Source: Cylindrodendrum hubeiense (taxonomy: Eukaryota; Ascomycota; Sordariomycetes; Hypocreales; Nectriaceae). From it: a stretch of 64,000 bases of DNA. The stretch is taken from NCBI GenBank assembly GCA_014621425.1, contig JAANBB010000042.1, positions 1 to 64,000 on the forward strand, in the 5' to 3' direction. Both the position numbers and the translations under genes were made by a program. Shown piece after piece: positions 10,832 to 21,536 of this stretch. The notes under the pieces were generated by a model, which searched no databases, was not told where the DNA came from, and saw only the letters and a program-made list of their open reading frames with translations. How positions within the stretch are numbered: the stretch's first letter is position 1; the number at the start of each line of letters is the position of its first letter.

Positions 10832-12592
10832 CTAGTCATCCATTCCGTCACGAATCCTCAAGAAGATAATGTACTGATCCTTGGTCCAGCGACGCCATCG
10901 CTTTCCCCAAAGAATCATGGGCAGAGAGGTCATCAAGACAACAAAGCTCAATGCTCCAAGCTCGATGAAACAGTTCTGCACACCAGTGTCAAGCCAGTAG
11001 CTGGCGACAAAAGTGAAAACCATAGCCAGCGAATTGTTGATGACGGCAACACCAACCATGCCCTCCAAAACCATGTCCGGGTAGCTGTCGGCCAGGTAAG
11101 TGATGCTCAGGTCACCAGCGCAACCATAACCGAAGCCGATGAAGCCCAGTCCGAGATAGGGCACAGGCCAATCCCATCCCTTGGCCGATCCGATTCCAAA
11201 AAGCAACATGCCGGCGGGGAAGATGATGACGCAGAGGAACATGAGATAGAGACGGAACTCGGCCTCCATGATTCCCCTGTTGCGCCGCGTCATCCAGAGG
11301 AGGAACAGATCACTGCAGTAGCCACCGTAGAAACAACCAATGACACTGCCGATCAGACAGGGCAGGTTCATATTCCCGACAGCAGCATCGCTGTAGTTCC
11401 ACGGCGGGCCACTCCAGTTGTCCTCCTGAACCGTGAGGTAGAACGACAGAGCCACATTCTGCATTCCCCACTGCAGGCCGGCGAACCAAACTGCAGGAAA
11501 TGTGAAGATGCGCAGAGTGTGCCAGAGACGATGGACATACTGCTGGATGCCCAGCCCACGCAGGTTGGGGGCTGGCGTGACGATGGCGATGCGCTCCCAG
11601 TACGTCTTGGGCTGCGTGTACGAGAGGGAGAACCGACGGCGGCGAAGATCGCCACTGTGGTATGGTGCCTCCTCGTCGATCCCGACGCCCACCTCAGCGG
11701 CGGGGGTCACCGCAGCTGACTTCTCATCGCCGACACCACCATTCTCTCCCATTGGCGAGTCGTCGTGGGGGTTTTCGCCGTTGCGGCTAGTGTCAGCGCC
11801 ACTTGCGTCGACATTCTGCTGCTCACGGTTGTTGGGCTCGCGATTGAGATAGCGATTGCGCTGGAAGGCCGTCTCCTCGAGGCCAAAGTAGAACAGGATG
11901 AGGGTGATACCAGACGCGATGGCGCCCAGATTGCCAATCCATCGCCATCCCAGGCTGCTGCTGGCGACGTGCCCTCCGATCAGGGGCCCGATATACGTGC
12001 CCACCGAGGTGGCGAGCGTGTAAAAGCCCAGCGAAGTTCCGTTCTGATGCTCAAACCAGATGTCCAAGAGCGACAGCTGCACCACGGCCTCGGCGACAGA
12101 CTCGGACGCGCCGACGAAGAGCTGCGACCAGATGGTGTCGGCCTTGTTTTGGAGGAGGCCAAACCAGATGTTGCCGATGAGGCCCCATGTGGTGCCAACG
12201 AGATACAGGATGCGACGCCCGTAGAGATGGACAGCCGGCGAACTGAGCAGCGTCCAGTAGCCGATACCGATGAACAAGACGCCTGCGCCCGTGTTGAAGA
12301 CGTCGTAGCTGATGCCGTACTTTTCGTTGACGCCCACGCTCGCGGCGCCCGCGACGTTGGACGTGGCCGCCGTCAGCGCGACAATGTAGCAGACCAAGAC
12401 CGAGTGCCAGACCTTGCGCGCGATGCTCCAGTTCAGGGGGTCGTTGGGCGACTTTGTCGGCCGCGGGACGAGGATGATATCGCCATGTTTTTCCAACTGG
12501 CTATCGCCCGACACACTTGCCCATTCATCGGTGAAGAGCCGTTTCGTGCCCGGGAGCACTTCATTGAAATTGTCAGCAGGCTGAACGGCCAT
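10832..12592 (-). CDS. MFS transporter, fungal DHA1/Hol1-like, 586 aa
   Basis: Single-exon membrane transporter. I chose the ATG at 12592; the frame has no closer upstream ATG. Near the N-terminus it has the motif KSPNDPLNWS, which precedes the first helix in fungal drug/polyamine MFS proteins related to Hol1. About 12 hydrophobic segments can be counted, split 6+6 by a long hydrophilic loop (about residues 240-330) rich in Asn, Asp, Glu and Gly. The HLYGRRILYLVGT stretch is the cytoplasmic loop 2-3 signature. The C-terminus ends in a basic/hydrophilic tail. It sits tail-to-tail with the secreted dioxygenase; uptake of ring-cleavage products or aromatic substrates is possible but not shown. 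Confidence 0.88.
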   Translation of the reverse strand: MAVQPADNFNEVLPGTKRLFTDEWASVSGDSQLEKHGDIILVPRPTKSPNDPLNWSIARKVWHSVLVCYIVALTAATSNVAGAASVGVNEKYGISYDVFNTGAGVLFIGIGYWTLLSSPAVHLYGRRILYLVGTTWGLIGNIWFGLLQNKADTIWSQLFVGASESVAEAVVQLSLLDIWFEHQNGTSLGFYTLATSVGTYIGPLIGGHVASSSLGWRWIGNLGAIASGITLILFYFGLEETAFQRNRYLNREPNNREQQNVDASGADTSRNGENPHDDSPMGENGGVGDEKSAAVTPAAEVGVGIDEEAPYHSGDLRRRRFSLSYTQPKTYWERIAIVTPAPNLRGLGIQQYVHRLWHTLRIFTFPAVWFAGLQWGMQNVALSFYLTVQEDNWSGPPWNYSDAAVGNMNLPCLIGSVIGCFYGGYCSDLFLLWMTRRNRGIMEAEFRLYLMFLCVIIFPAGMLLFGIGSAKGWDWPVPYLGLGFIGFGYGCAGDLSITYLADSYPDMVLEGMVGVAVINNSLAMVFTFVASYWLDTGVQNCFIELGALSFVVLMTSLPMILWGKRWRRWTKDQYIIFLRIRDGMDD

Positions 12593-13143
12593 CCGCAACG
12601 ACAGGCCGTAAAAGCGAGGGGTGAAAGTGTGTCAGCGTCGACGTCTGGTAGTCAAGAAAAGTAGTCGTTAGGGGCGCTAGCAGGGCATTTTTATCCGTGT
12701 TGATCAGACTGTGAGAGATTTCTCACGAAGGGAAAAAGGCGAAAAAATTTCTTCCCCTTTATAATGCTCCATATCTTCGCCTTCAAGTATGTCACGGACC
12801 CCCACAAGGCCATATCGCGTCGGGCCGCAATGGGAATTTCGGGGCTTTTTCCCCTATGGGGCAGCTATGGTTATTCATTGTGGTACGTTACATGGGAGGA
12901 TCTGACACAGCCGGGGAGCGACCAGGGGTTGATGTCATTGTGGGCTGTCTAGCGTCGAAACGGGCGCATGAACCGCTCCATTTTTGTCGTGGTGTCGTGT
13001 GAGCTGAGCTCGGTTATCTACTCGCTATGAGCTGTTTGTCGCTTGTTCCGCTCACAATCTTCAGTCAATCTCTCAACTTCAAGAAATATTGAACAATGCG
13101 ATACTGGTCGCTCTCTTATCATTCGAGTCCCTGGTATACACAC
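12593..13143. other. Intergenic, promoter side of the MFS gene
   Basis: About 550 bp between the MFS start and the stop of the sulfatase gene. The stretch contains AT-rich and CT-rich patches but no gene or clear repeat. Confidence 0.5.
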
Positions 13144-15663
13144 TCAACGCTCATAGCGCCACCGCTTCCAATTCTCTTGAACCGACCAACGACTCATAAA
13201 CGCAGCCTTCTCCGCCCATTCAGCCGCGGCGATGCCATGCTCGCGCTCAATTCTCTCCAGAAATGGGTGGAAGCCAAACCCGCGAACGGGCTTTAGGCCA
13301 TTTGGATCTGAGGCGACATTGGTAAATCGCCACTCGATGTTAGCCCTAATAGGCACCACCACGTGCCAGTTTGGTTGGGAGGCATCGCGGACGCTGAGCC
13401 AGGCACTACCGGGACTTATAACCGTGATTTGCCAATCCGGCTGACCAGTTGCATTTGAGAAAGGCTCCGAGGGTCGGATAAGAGACTGTCCTTCGTAGTT
13501 CCGAATCAAGTCCAGGGCAGCCTCGCCGCCTGACTCGGACAGAGAACCGGTTTCACGGAGTAAATCCAGAATCGTTGGAAGAATCTGGATAGACGTCACC
13601 GCGTCGTCGATGTTGATGTGAGGGAGTTTCGGGTGAGATAACACCAGAGGGACATGATAATTGGTTACTCCCGGTTCGTAGTACGGCGTCGTACAGCCAC
13701 GTTCTGCAACACACAGCCCATGATCGCCGACGACGACAACCAGAGTCTCGTCCGCAACACCCTGCTCCTCTAAAATTCCCAACACCAACCCCAGCCAGGG
13801 GTCTACATAGCCAACTGTGTCCAGGTACTTGGCCAATTGCATATGGCGTCCGTTGTTCGATAGAGGGACAGTCGTTTTATTGCCCGGCACCTGGAATGGA
13901 GCATGTGTCGTCCCCGTTAAGTGCGTGAGAAAGAGTCTCTCCTTATTCTTTCTGGCTGACACAAAGACATCTCGGACGTAGTCCTCCAGTGCAGGCTCTG
14001 GTATGCCCCAAAAATCGGGCGCCACCTCAAGGTGGCCAAATTTGGGTGATTCGCCCCTCAGATACTGTTTGGTGATGATTTTGTCCGCAGGAAACCCAAT
14101 CTTTTCCATCAGTGGGACTTGCCTGTCAAATTTACCATCCACGCTTTGCATGTACCAAGACTTCCACTTAAACGAGGTAAAATCATTCTTCGCGTTGTCA
14201 TTACTCTGGTTTAGCCTGTTGAACGCTTCGAAAATTTGTGGCAAGCATGGCTGGTAAATATGGCGTTTAAGCTCGGCGTTCCAGTCGGCGTGAAGCGGAA
14301 TTACTCCGCAAAGGGTGCCTGTTAGACTCTTCAACGTGTAGCTCACGGTTGTGTAGGCATTTCTGAAGTTGAGACCACCACGGGGCTTTTTGTTCTCGTG
14401 TTCAAAGCCATCCTCGTAATCGCCAGTAATAAAATTGGCATTAGGAGTGAGAGTGGCCAACCGATTTTGCGCGTCGGTGGGTAGTTTCTTGTCGCTAAAG
14501 GTGTTGCCAAGCTTTTTCCAAATGTAGCTGTTCTTTTTAATCGGGAACACATCTTGTCGGGTGGACTCCAGGTTGATCAGGACAACATGCCGGATTTTGA
14601 CATCTCCAAGCATGTTACGAAGACCAGGCCGTACTTTTTTATCCAGATTGGAAATCTTCTTGGGATCCGCAGCGGCGCTATAGTGTTTTTCACCCGGCAC
14701 ATACCAATCTTCAAAACCCGCAAGCCGGGTGTCCTTAGGTAGCCATGGGAGATCGATCGGCTCGTCCAAGGCAGTGCGATTATCCCAACTGTAATTAATG
14801 CCCGTGCCGTGTACGGGTAATAGGTTAGCCAAGGCCGGTACCGAGCGTGCAAAATCAACCAAGGGCAGCAGTGGCAGAGTCCAAGACAAAAAGGTGAATG
14901 CGGAACTTTCAGGACGAGCTATACACTCGATAGCCATAACCATGAGTAAAGTGCTGAGTATTGTGTAACCGATGATCATCAGTTTCCTTGTTGGTAATTT
15001 GTCTCCACGCATATAAGGAGAGTTGTCCTCGCACTCGGAAATGTCTGCCGGTTTTTCCAATATGTCCTCTTCCTTTTGAGGTATGTTGGTGTATCTGGAA
15101 CGAGATAGTAGGCGTATGTGTTTCTGGAATATAGTACTCAAAAGCCGAATAGGCCATGTGATAACGTCCAAAGCAAAACCCACAACTGCATAACAAATGT
15201 CTTGCAGGAAGCAGCTCGCAACGAACAGGGCAGAGAACACCAGCAAGCACGGCCCCATCGCTGACCACAAATACGCCCGGGCTGAGGCGTCTTTAACAAA
15301 GTTCGTATTTCGCCAGTGCAATTCCGAGCCCGTCACGGAAAAAAAAGTTATGTTAGATGTCGCTATGGCCATTAGACACATAGTAGTGACCATGGCGATA
15401 GCTGAGGCGATGGTTCGTATCCAGGGAATGCGCTTCACAGCGGCTCCATCGAGTAGCAGCCGCAGAATCAGCACCAACACCAAATCTTGTGCGACGAACG
15501 AAAGCCCCCATTTCAGGACATCCCTTGTAGTAAGCGCAGCGAAGTGAATGTAGATATGCGTTATCTTCGCGCTCAGAACAGCCACAGTGGCAACAGCGAG
15601 CGCAAAGCGACGGTTGCAACACCGAGAGGCGACGATGTTGATACAGTGGCGTATTAAACCCAT
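13144..15663 (-). CDS. Membrane sulfatase / LtaS-type alkaline-phosphatase superfamily protein, 839 aa
   Basis: Large intronless gene starting at the ATG at 15663. The first roughly 290 residues carry several membrane helices (near residues 20-40, 50-72, 85-105, 130-165 and 235-285). The rest is a sulfatase-fold catalytic domain. Visible landmarks are the metal/nucleophile motif INLESTRQDVFP, the TYTT-like segment AYTTVSYTLKSLTGTLCG, HLTGTTHAPFQVP, and the metal-binding VVVVGDHGLCVAERG. This arrangement resembles membrane phosphoethanolamine or glycerophosphate transferases and the fungal 'sulfatase domain' proteins. The nucleophile is most likely the Thr in ESTR. The actual donor and acceptor are unknown; arylsulfatase activity is less likely because the CxPxR formylglycine motif is not seen. 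Confidence 0.85.
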   Translation of the reverse strand: MGLIRHCINIVASRCCNRRFALAVATVAVLSAKITHIYIHFAALTTRDVLKWGLSFVAQDLVLVLILRLLLDGAAVKRIPWIRTIASAIAMVTTMCLMAIATSNITFFSVTGSELHWRNTNFVKDASARAYLWSAMGPCLLVFSALFVASCFLQDICYAVVGFALDVITWPIRLLSTIFQKHIRLLSRSRYTNIPQKEEDILEKPADISECEDNSPYMRGDKLPTRKLMIIGYTILSTLLMVMAIECIARPESSAFTFLSWTLPLLPLVDFARSVPALANLLPVHGTGINYSWDNRTALDEPIDLPWLPKDTRLAGFEDWYVPGEKHYSAAADPKKISNLDKKVRPGLRNMLGDVKIRHVVLINLESTRQDVFPIKKNSYIWKKLGNTFSDKKLPTDAQNRLATLTPNANFITGDYEDGFEHENKKPRGGLNFRNAYTTVSYTLKSLTGTLCGVIPLHADWNAELKRHIYQPCLPQIFEAFNRLNQSNDNAKNDFTSFKWKSWYMQSVDGKFDRQVPLMEKIGFPADKIITKQYLRGESPKFGHLEVAPDFWGIPEPALEDYVRDVFVSARKNKERLFLTHLTGTTHAPFQVPGNKTTVPLSNNGRHMQLAKYLDTVGYVDPWLGLVLGILEEQGVADETLVVVVGDHGLCVAERGCTTPYYEPGVTNYHVPLVLSHPKLPHINIDDAVTSIQILPTILDLLRETGSLSESGGEAALDLIRNYEGQSLIRPSEPFSNATGQPDWQITVISPGSAWLSVRDASQPNWHVVVPIRANIEWRFTNVASDPNGLKPVRGFGFHPFLERIEREHGIAAAEWAEKAAFMSRWSVQENWKRWRYER

Positions 15664-16004
15664 GATGAAGTGGGAGATCTAGAATTTGCAAGACATTTTG
15701 TTAGCAATTTGTTTAACAGATCAGAGACATTAATCGTACAGTTCCCTTTCCTTTCGCCTGCTGAAATAATCACTCCCGTCTTTGCTGCATTGATAAGAGT
15801 GGCGGGCCTAGTATCACTACAGTCGCGCTGGCAGTTATCAGGTAGGTGGAATATTGTCGCAGACCCAGGATTCAGTGGGCGCCGGAGACTATTTTGTAGG
15901 TGGGCTGGGCGAGGGAGGGTCACACTAAGCCTGCTGGTACATGTGCCACCAGGGGGTTGTGATCAAGCGTGAGGAATGGAAAAACATGTGTATCTAAGAA
16001 CCGC

Positions 16005-16187
16005 CCAGTAGAAGGTCAGGAAATTTAAATCGATAACGCGATGTCTTGTCTAGTTGAACTAAAGGAGTGAGGCTAAACACATTTGAGACACTGAACCACT
16101 CAGTAGAAGGTCAGGAATCTTGAATCAGCACGCGATGTCTTGCCTAGTTGGACCAAATGATTCGGGCTAAATCCATTTGAGACACTT
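16005..16187. repeat. Imperfect tandem repeat, two units of about 94-95 bp
   Basis: The units run about 16005-16092 and 16100-16187. Each contains CAGTAGAAGGTCAGGAA, then CGCGATGTCTTG, CTAGTTG, GGCTAAA and ATTTGAGACACT in the same order and spacing. Roughly four fifths of positions agree by eye. It is noncoding. Confidence 0.8.
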
Positions 16188-17098
16188 ATCTCCGGTATGC
16201 AGCGCTAAAGGGAGCAACCAGCCAATCCATTTTCGTTGCTGTCATGAGCGAAGGGCGCGACGCCAGCACATGGCTGAGCCAGTATGGGCCCGAATTGCCA
16301 CACTAGCGGAGCATTTGTTCCACTTCTGCCCTAGCTAGCGATGCAACTAAATAGAACTCGTTATTTTCAGTGGAGATGGCAAGATAAAGTGTGTAAGGGG
16401 GATAGCTGATCTGGATGTTGCGGCGCCAGGCCCACTCAGTCAGGGGTAGCAGCAAAATACGGTCTCGATCGAAGGTATCAACACACTGGGAGTCTCCGTT
16501 CCCTATAGCCGTTCCGTTATGCCGTATTAGGCACCGTAATTCGGATAGCTGGAACCCCCTAGTAGGGCGTGCAGGTTATATCGGATGGGCCCGGGGACCC
16601 CGTATGTTGTCATTCAATTCAAGTCACTCAATCACACCGCAATGGATCGGCCCCTGTAACCTCAACAGAGGGGATGCCACTTGAGACCTACCCTCTTTGA
16701 AGGTCTAGGGTAGCTACACCAGCCTACAACGATGTGTTACCAATCGAGCCAACCACATGTGCAGCCTAGGACACTCGCAGACTGAGATGCGGAATTATTA
16801 TTTCATCCCTCCGGGAGGATATTCAATCACCAGGCTTCACTTATCCGGCTTTTCTCCACAGCAGCGAGAGGGAAGTCATCATGACAACACCACAATCGGC
16901 CTCTCCTGAAGATGCACGTATGACGCGGTGCATTTGCGGGCAATTGTGGATCCCGGTGCGAGCAAAAGTGGATATCCGCGCATCATATCATTCGAATCTC
17001 ATGCAGCGAGTCAATAAGCCGACTTGATTTGTCACATCGCTTGAAGCCTTGTCCAAAAATCTTTGGATCGCAATGACAGAGCACTCGAGGGAATAGAA

Positions 17099-17104
17099 TA
17101 TAAA
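17099..17104 (+). promoter_or_regulatory. TATA box of the NmrA-like gene
   Basis: TATAAA 151 bp upstream of the ATG at 17255, the only clear core-promoter match in this upstream region. Confidence 0.4.
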
Positions 17105-17254
17105 TTCTTTGACCTGCTTCCCTCAGTCCGGACAGAGAAAGTAAACCACCATCAGTGTCTACCATTGATTCTTGAGCGATCTTGTCAACATCAATACAAC
17201 ATTTTACCCCAAGCCCATATTCTTAAAAAACACCCCTTCACTAAGCGAAACACG

Positions 17255-18172
17255 ATGGTCTCACCTTTCAAGAACATTCTGATCGTAGGAGCCACTGGCT
17301 CCATCGGTTCTGTGGTCCTGCAAGCGCTGCTCGATGAACCCTCATTCAGCGTTACCGCTCTGCAGCGTTCGTCATCTAAGCACAAACTTTCGCCGAGTGT
17401 CAACATCGTCACTATTGATGCCTCCTACCCTCTTGAAGCGCTGGTCTCTGCATTCACCGGCCAGGATGCCGTCATCAACTGCATGACATCCCTTGCAGTT
17501 GGCGATCAGCTCCGCTTTGTTGATGCGGCAGTGGCTGCTGGAGTGAAGCGATATGTCGCCTCAGAGTATGGCCTTAATAACAATAACCCCGAGGCGCGAG
17601 CACTCAACTCTGTTTTTCGCGAAAAGGGCGAGATTCAAGACTATCTTCGTTCCAAAGAGTCGCTTGGGATGGAATGGATGAGCATCGCTTGCGGGATGTG
17701 GCTCCGGTGGAGCGCATTGCACGATTTCTTGGGAATGCACATCAAAGAGAAGAAGTTTGTGTTCTGGGATGACGGCGAGGGCTGGTTCAGTGCAACCACT
17801 GAAGAAAACACAGCTCTCGCTCTGGTCAATGCTTTAACCAAGAAGTGGGAAGAGACAAAAAACCGGATTGTGTGGTTAAGTGATTTTGCTATTACGCAGA
17901 AGATGTTGCTGGAAGCAATTGAACGCATTGGCAACGAAAGCTTTGCCATTGAAACTATCGACGCTGTGGATTTTATCAAGCAGCAGCAGGCGGCGGTGGC
18001 CGCTGGGGACCCGTTTGCGACATATCACTTGATCGAGACAGGCTTTGTCACTGGAAAGTTCGGTGGTCATCTGGAGAAAGAGGGTAAAATTATGAATGAT
18101 CTGTTAGGCCTACCAAAGAAATCCATCGACGAGGTGGTTGGAGCAGCTCTGGAAGCTGTGAAGGGATTGTAA
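17255..18172 (+). CDS. NmrA-like / isoflavone-reductase-like NAD(P)-binding protein, 305 aa
   Basis: Single-exon Rossmann protein. I chose the ATG at 17255 because the nucleotide-binding motif begins 10 residues later (VGATGSIGS) and the upstream in-frame sequence looks like 5' UTR. AVINCMTS, the KRYVASEYGLNN segment and the later GEIQDYLRSK stretch fit the NmrA/isoflavone reductase atypical SDR family, which lacks the classical YxxxK motif. Members act as aromatic/ether reductases in secondary metabolism or as redox-sensing regulators. The length is normal for the family. A LaeA-like methyltransferase follows about 600 bp downstream on the same strand, but nothing in the sequence proves joint regulation. 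Confidence 0.88.
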   Translation: MVSPFKNILIVGATGSIGSVVLQALLDEPSFSVTALQRSSSKHKLSPSVNIVTIDASYPLEALVSAFTGQDAVINCMTSLAVGDQLRFVDAAVAAGVKRYVASEYGLNNNNPEARALNSVFREKGEIQDYLRSKESLGMEWMSIACGMWLRWSALHDFLGMHIKEKKFVFWDDGEGWFSATTEENTALALVNALTKKWEETKNRIVWLSDFAITQKMLLEAIERIGNESFAIETIDAVDFIKQQQAAVAAGDPFATYHLIETGFVTGKFGGHLEKEGKIMNDLLGLPKKSIDEVVGAALEAVKGL

Positions 18173-18770
18173 AGATAGCTATCATGCTTCGATAATGGTG
18201 TTCTATTGGAGTGAGCTTCATAGTGGCAATATACGAGGAAAGCCTAAGTAATAATCTCTTATACTTTCAGATCGCTAGTATTATCTCCCAGCTCTGGGTG
18301 TAATGCCAAGTGTCTGTTTGGATTTGGTCTGTCTGATGGTATTGAGTAGAGGTAAGATAACCAAGTACAAAAATATGCAAAATACAGGCCATAAAAACCG
18401 ACTAGGGGCGCCTAGCGCGTTACATTTAAAATTCCATCAGCTCACATGATCGTAGATATAAGGCTCAACGGACTGCGGTTTCGTTAGGCGGCTCCTAGTG
18501 TCATGGTAAACTACCGGGTAGCATTTCATTAATCCCTGTCCAACTCCCTGTTCTCGCTTCGCTCAACCCCATATGATCAACGTATATAGCGCTCTCGCAT
18601 TAAAAAATAACCGACCCCGACGTAGTATCGAAAAGAAATACCCCGCCTTCGTTACAAATTATAGTTCAAGTGGGATCATATTTCCTCCTCCTCTCCTGGG
18701 TGAAAGCGGTCAAGTATTTGCCCTCATTGTCAACGTCAACTGCAATATATGCCCAAACTTCACCGCAAGC
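18173..18770. other. Intergenic, upstream of methyltransferase
   Basis: About 600 bp. An in-frame open stretch extends upstream of the methyltransferase start to 18573, but it resembles UTR (hydrophobic, no family match). Confidence 0.5.
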
Positions 18771-19909
18771 ATGTGTCCAGAAGAAACCGAAGTAGGGCAC
18801 GAGGTTATTGAACCAGAAACACACGATGATGCGGACTCTACTTTGAGTAGTGACATGCAATCGTCAACAGCATCGCTCACCGCTTCAATCATCGAGTATC
18901 GAACAATACATGGGCGCACCTTTCACAGCCAACGAGGCCCTGGAGATGCCGAGTATTGGGCACCTAATGATAATCAGCACAATACTAGTATGGATATCCA
19001 GCATCATGTCTGGACATTACTGCTCGACGGGGAACTCTACCTCGCACCGCTTCCAGACGAAGCCGGTAAGGTCCTCGACATTGGCACTGGAACGGGCATA
19101 TGGGCCATCGACTTTGCGGATGAGCACCCGGAGGCAGTTGTAGTTGGCGTTGACTTGTCACCCACTCAGCCTGAATGGGTTCCGCCAAACTGCAAATTCG
19201 AGATTGATGATGTGTCTCTGGATTGGACCTGGCATAGTGATGAGTTCGACTTTGTGCATCTCCGGACTATGTTTGGCAGCTTTACAGATTGGCAGCACAT
19301 TTTTAATGAGGCCTACAGAGTTTGCAAGCCTGGAGGATATGTTGAAGACTTCGAAGCGAGTGCTGATTTGATATCCGACGATGGCACTGTTACCCGAGAA
19401 AATGGTACCGCACTAGGGCAGTGGGGCAAACTGTTCCATGAAGCTGGTTGGAAAACTGGCCGCAGTATGGCAGTCTTTGAAGAAGACACCCAGGTGAAAT
19501 GCATGAAGGCGGCGGGTTTTGTGGATATAGTGGTCAAAGACATCAAAGTAAGCTCGAGCAAGTACCTCAACACGAGACTGAGTGGCTAACATCACAGTGT
19601 CCATTGGGCCAATGGCCAAAAGACCCGAAGCAAAAGGAAATTGGTTCCTATGATCAACTAGCTGTTGAAGAAGGTCTAGAAGGTACTTGAAGCAAAACTC
19701 ATAGGACCATCCCTTCATAGTTCATTGGCTGATTGGCAATTCTAGGCTACGTAATCTACATGTTCAACAACATCCTCGGTTGGTCGATGGATGAGGTCCA
19801 GGTGTATCTAGCGAAGGTACGAAAAGAACTGAGAGATAGGAGATACCATACGTATTTCTGGACAAGGACAGTTTACGGGAGAAAACCTACAACACCGGAT
19901 AAATCATGA
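18771..19909 (+). CDS. SAM-dependent methyltransferase, LaeA/TAM-like, three exons
   Basis: Exons are 18771-19547, 19598-19682 and 19746-19909, giving 341 residues. Both introns (50 and 63 nt) keep phase and rebuild the usual C-terminus of this fungal family: VVKDIK joins CPLGQWPKDPKQKEIG, then LAVEEGLEG joins YVIYMFNNILGWS, ending VYGRKP. Without splicing the protein would stop at 19589. Class I SAM motif I is VLDIGTGTGIWAID (about residues 101-114), followed by GVDLSPTQPEWVPPNC and the EIDDVSLDW acidic motif, all typical of LaeA-like proteins. The N-terminus is acidic and Ser/Thr-rich. Relatives include the velvet-complex regulator LaeA and many metabolite methyltransferases; the substrate here is unknown. 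Confidence 0.9.
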
Positions 19910-20524
19910 TAATGGAATGATGTAGCTTGAACCTCAGCAATCTCAACTTCATCCATGATCTGCACAATAAACACGTTTTGCTGGTGTTCTAAGCCATTAC
20001 ACTGGTTTTTACAGTAGATATGATTATATTTATTAGAAGTTCCCAGATCTCGTCAAGACGTTTCGCACAGGTTTTGTGCTTCAATTTCTTTTTAAATCTC
20101 GATCCTGTAAAAATTACAGTTCAACACCCTGAATTAATAAGCAAAAAAAGAATATCAGTTCTATTATATGCGTGCCTCGTATCGGATATGTGTAGAAACC
20201 TACCTAGCCCTGAAATCCATTCTCATTTCCAGGAATAAGTTTACTACATCTTCTCTTTTCTCAAACGTCTCGCATCAATTCATATCGGATACTAGCTTTA
20301 TGTCTCGCTCTTCGCACACCACCATATCTCGGGTTCAAAGAGCATCGAAAACCTCGAACCCATTCGGAAGACAAAGCTGCATGAGGTCGACGACCTCATG
20401 CTATAGATTTACCGCACACTTGCGCGAATGCGATATCTTGACCCAGCTTGGATTTAGCCAGGCCCATAAGAATGACGATGAACCGGCAAAATCACCAATC
20501 CACAAGCGGGTCCTCGAGATCCCG
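19910..20524. other. Intergenic between methyltransferase and tRNA
   Basis: About 600 bp of AT-rich sequence. I see no gene. Confidence 0.5.
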
Positions 20525-20624
20525 GGTGAGATGGCCGAGTTGGTTATGGCGCCAGGTTAAGGACCACCTTAACTCCATATTCCTGGTGGAGCAATCCTCC
20601 TGGGTTCGAATCCCAGTCTCATCA
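20525..20624 (+). tRNA. tRNA-Leu(AAG) with 18-nt intron
   Basis: Cloverleaf folded by eye. The acceptor stem GGTGAGA (20525-20531) pairs with TCTCATC (20617-20623), with one G-U pair, and the discriminator is A at 20624. The A box TGGCCGAGTTGG and B box GGTTCGAATCC are intact. The anticodon stem is CCAGG/CCTGG with loop TTAAGGA and anticodon AAG at 20559-20561, reading CUU. The intron is 20563-20580, placed after position 37, and its CCTTAA pairs with the anticodon region as in eukaryotic pre-tRNA. A long variable arm confirms the type II (Leu/Ser) class. A T-rich run follows as Pol III terminator. Confidence 0.95.
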
Positions 20625-20628
20625 TTCT

Positions 20629-20634
20629 TTTTTT
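20629..20634 (+). terminator. Pol III terminator of tRNA-Leu
   Basis: An uninterrupted T tract a few bases after the tRNA 3' end, the standard RNA polymerase III stop signal. Confidence 0.7.
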
Positions 20635-20940
20635 GCCCATCTCTCACCATGTTAATCCTCTCATTACTAACTAGTTATCGCTCTCATGGTGTAATCGATT
20701 CCGTCATCTACCTCAACGGCATCCTCCATTGCATTGATACAGCGGGCGTGAAGAAGGTGGACTTTTTCCAAGACGGTTGATTTGCCGACTATAACACTGC
20801 TGATAACGTGGAATGAAGCCGTAATCTGTTTTACCATTGCTTTGATGAAGAGAATATGCGACCGTGAATGATGCCTTTGTCGATGATGGGAAACCACGGG
20901 AGCTGACTTGACAGTCTCTCCTGTGGGCCACTGGTCCTCT

Positions 20941-21405
20941 CTACCGCACCCAAGGAATTGGACCAACCAGCGTACGGAGACCATCCGCGACTGTCGAAAT
21001 CTGGAAAACTTCGCCGCTTTCACTGTCGGGGGTAAGTAGACTTCTGCGACAATCATCCGCCCCTTCGAAAGAGTACTCAGAGCCGAACAATTTGATCCCC
21101 GTATTTTGGTTACTGAGTGCTACTTGAATCAGAATCCCACCACTACCACATGATGCCATCATAGCATTGGGCTCTTCATTTGACTGGGTACCTACTCCTG
21201 TAGCTCTAACACAGCTGTTCCTTGCCGCAGAATAACATCGGGGTAGTTGTAAGGGGGCGAAGACGTTGTCAAACTCCGGCTGAGCCACAAGCTCATCCAT
21301 CAAGGCCTGACGTTGGGGTGCAGTTGGCCCATCGAAGTATGCATCTGCTCCGTAACCTTTTGTTGCTGCTATCTTTGAGGGTGTGGAAATCGAGGGCATT
21401 ACTTT
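20941..21405 (-). pseudogene. Fragment of a PLP-dependent threonine dehydratase / serine racemase family gene
   Basis: Family text begins at VMPSISTPSKIAATKGYGA (about 21402) and continues through ASCGSGGILIQVAL (the glycine-rich loop region), GIKLFGSEY and VADGLRTLVGPIPW. The N-terminal half with the PLP-binding lysine is absent, and the end is cut soon after GPIPW. Between about 21260 and 21195 the homologous sequence (PPYNYPDVIL.QGT) lies in a different frame from the flanks, so two opposite frameshifts are needed. Together this is a decayed partial copy, not a working gene. An intact GXWXG-domain gene lies just upstream on the same strand. Confidence 0.78.
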
Positions 21406-21536
21406 ACGACTACCCCTCACCTCATGGGCACACCACATTACAATAAAGTACAAATTACAAAGATGAGATAACATAAGGTAAATAGCATTTTTATTCATGC
21501 CATAAAGGATTAAGAACCTAGGTCTACACTGCCCAA

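Larger units (their letters stand above)
15664..17254. other. Intergenic region with one tandem repeat
   Basis: About 1.6 kb without a convincing gene. Apart from the imperfect repeat at 16005-16187 and the TATA box at 17099, I see no structured element. Confidence 0.55.

Noticed and set aside
11765..12664. Plus-strand frame of about 300 codons over the MFS gene
   Set aside because: Antisense shadow of a gene with clear MFS motifs.
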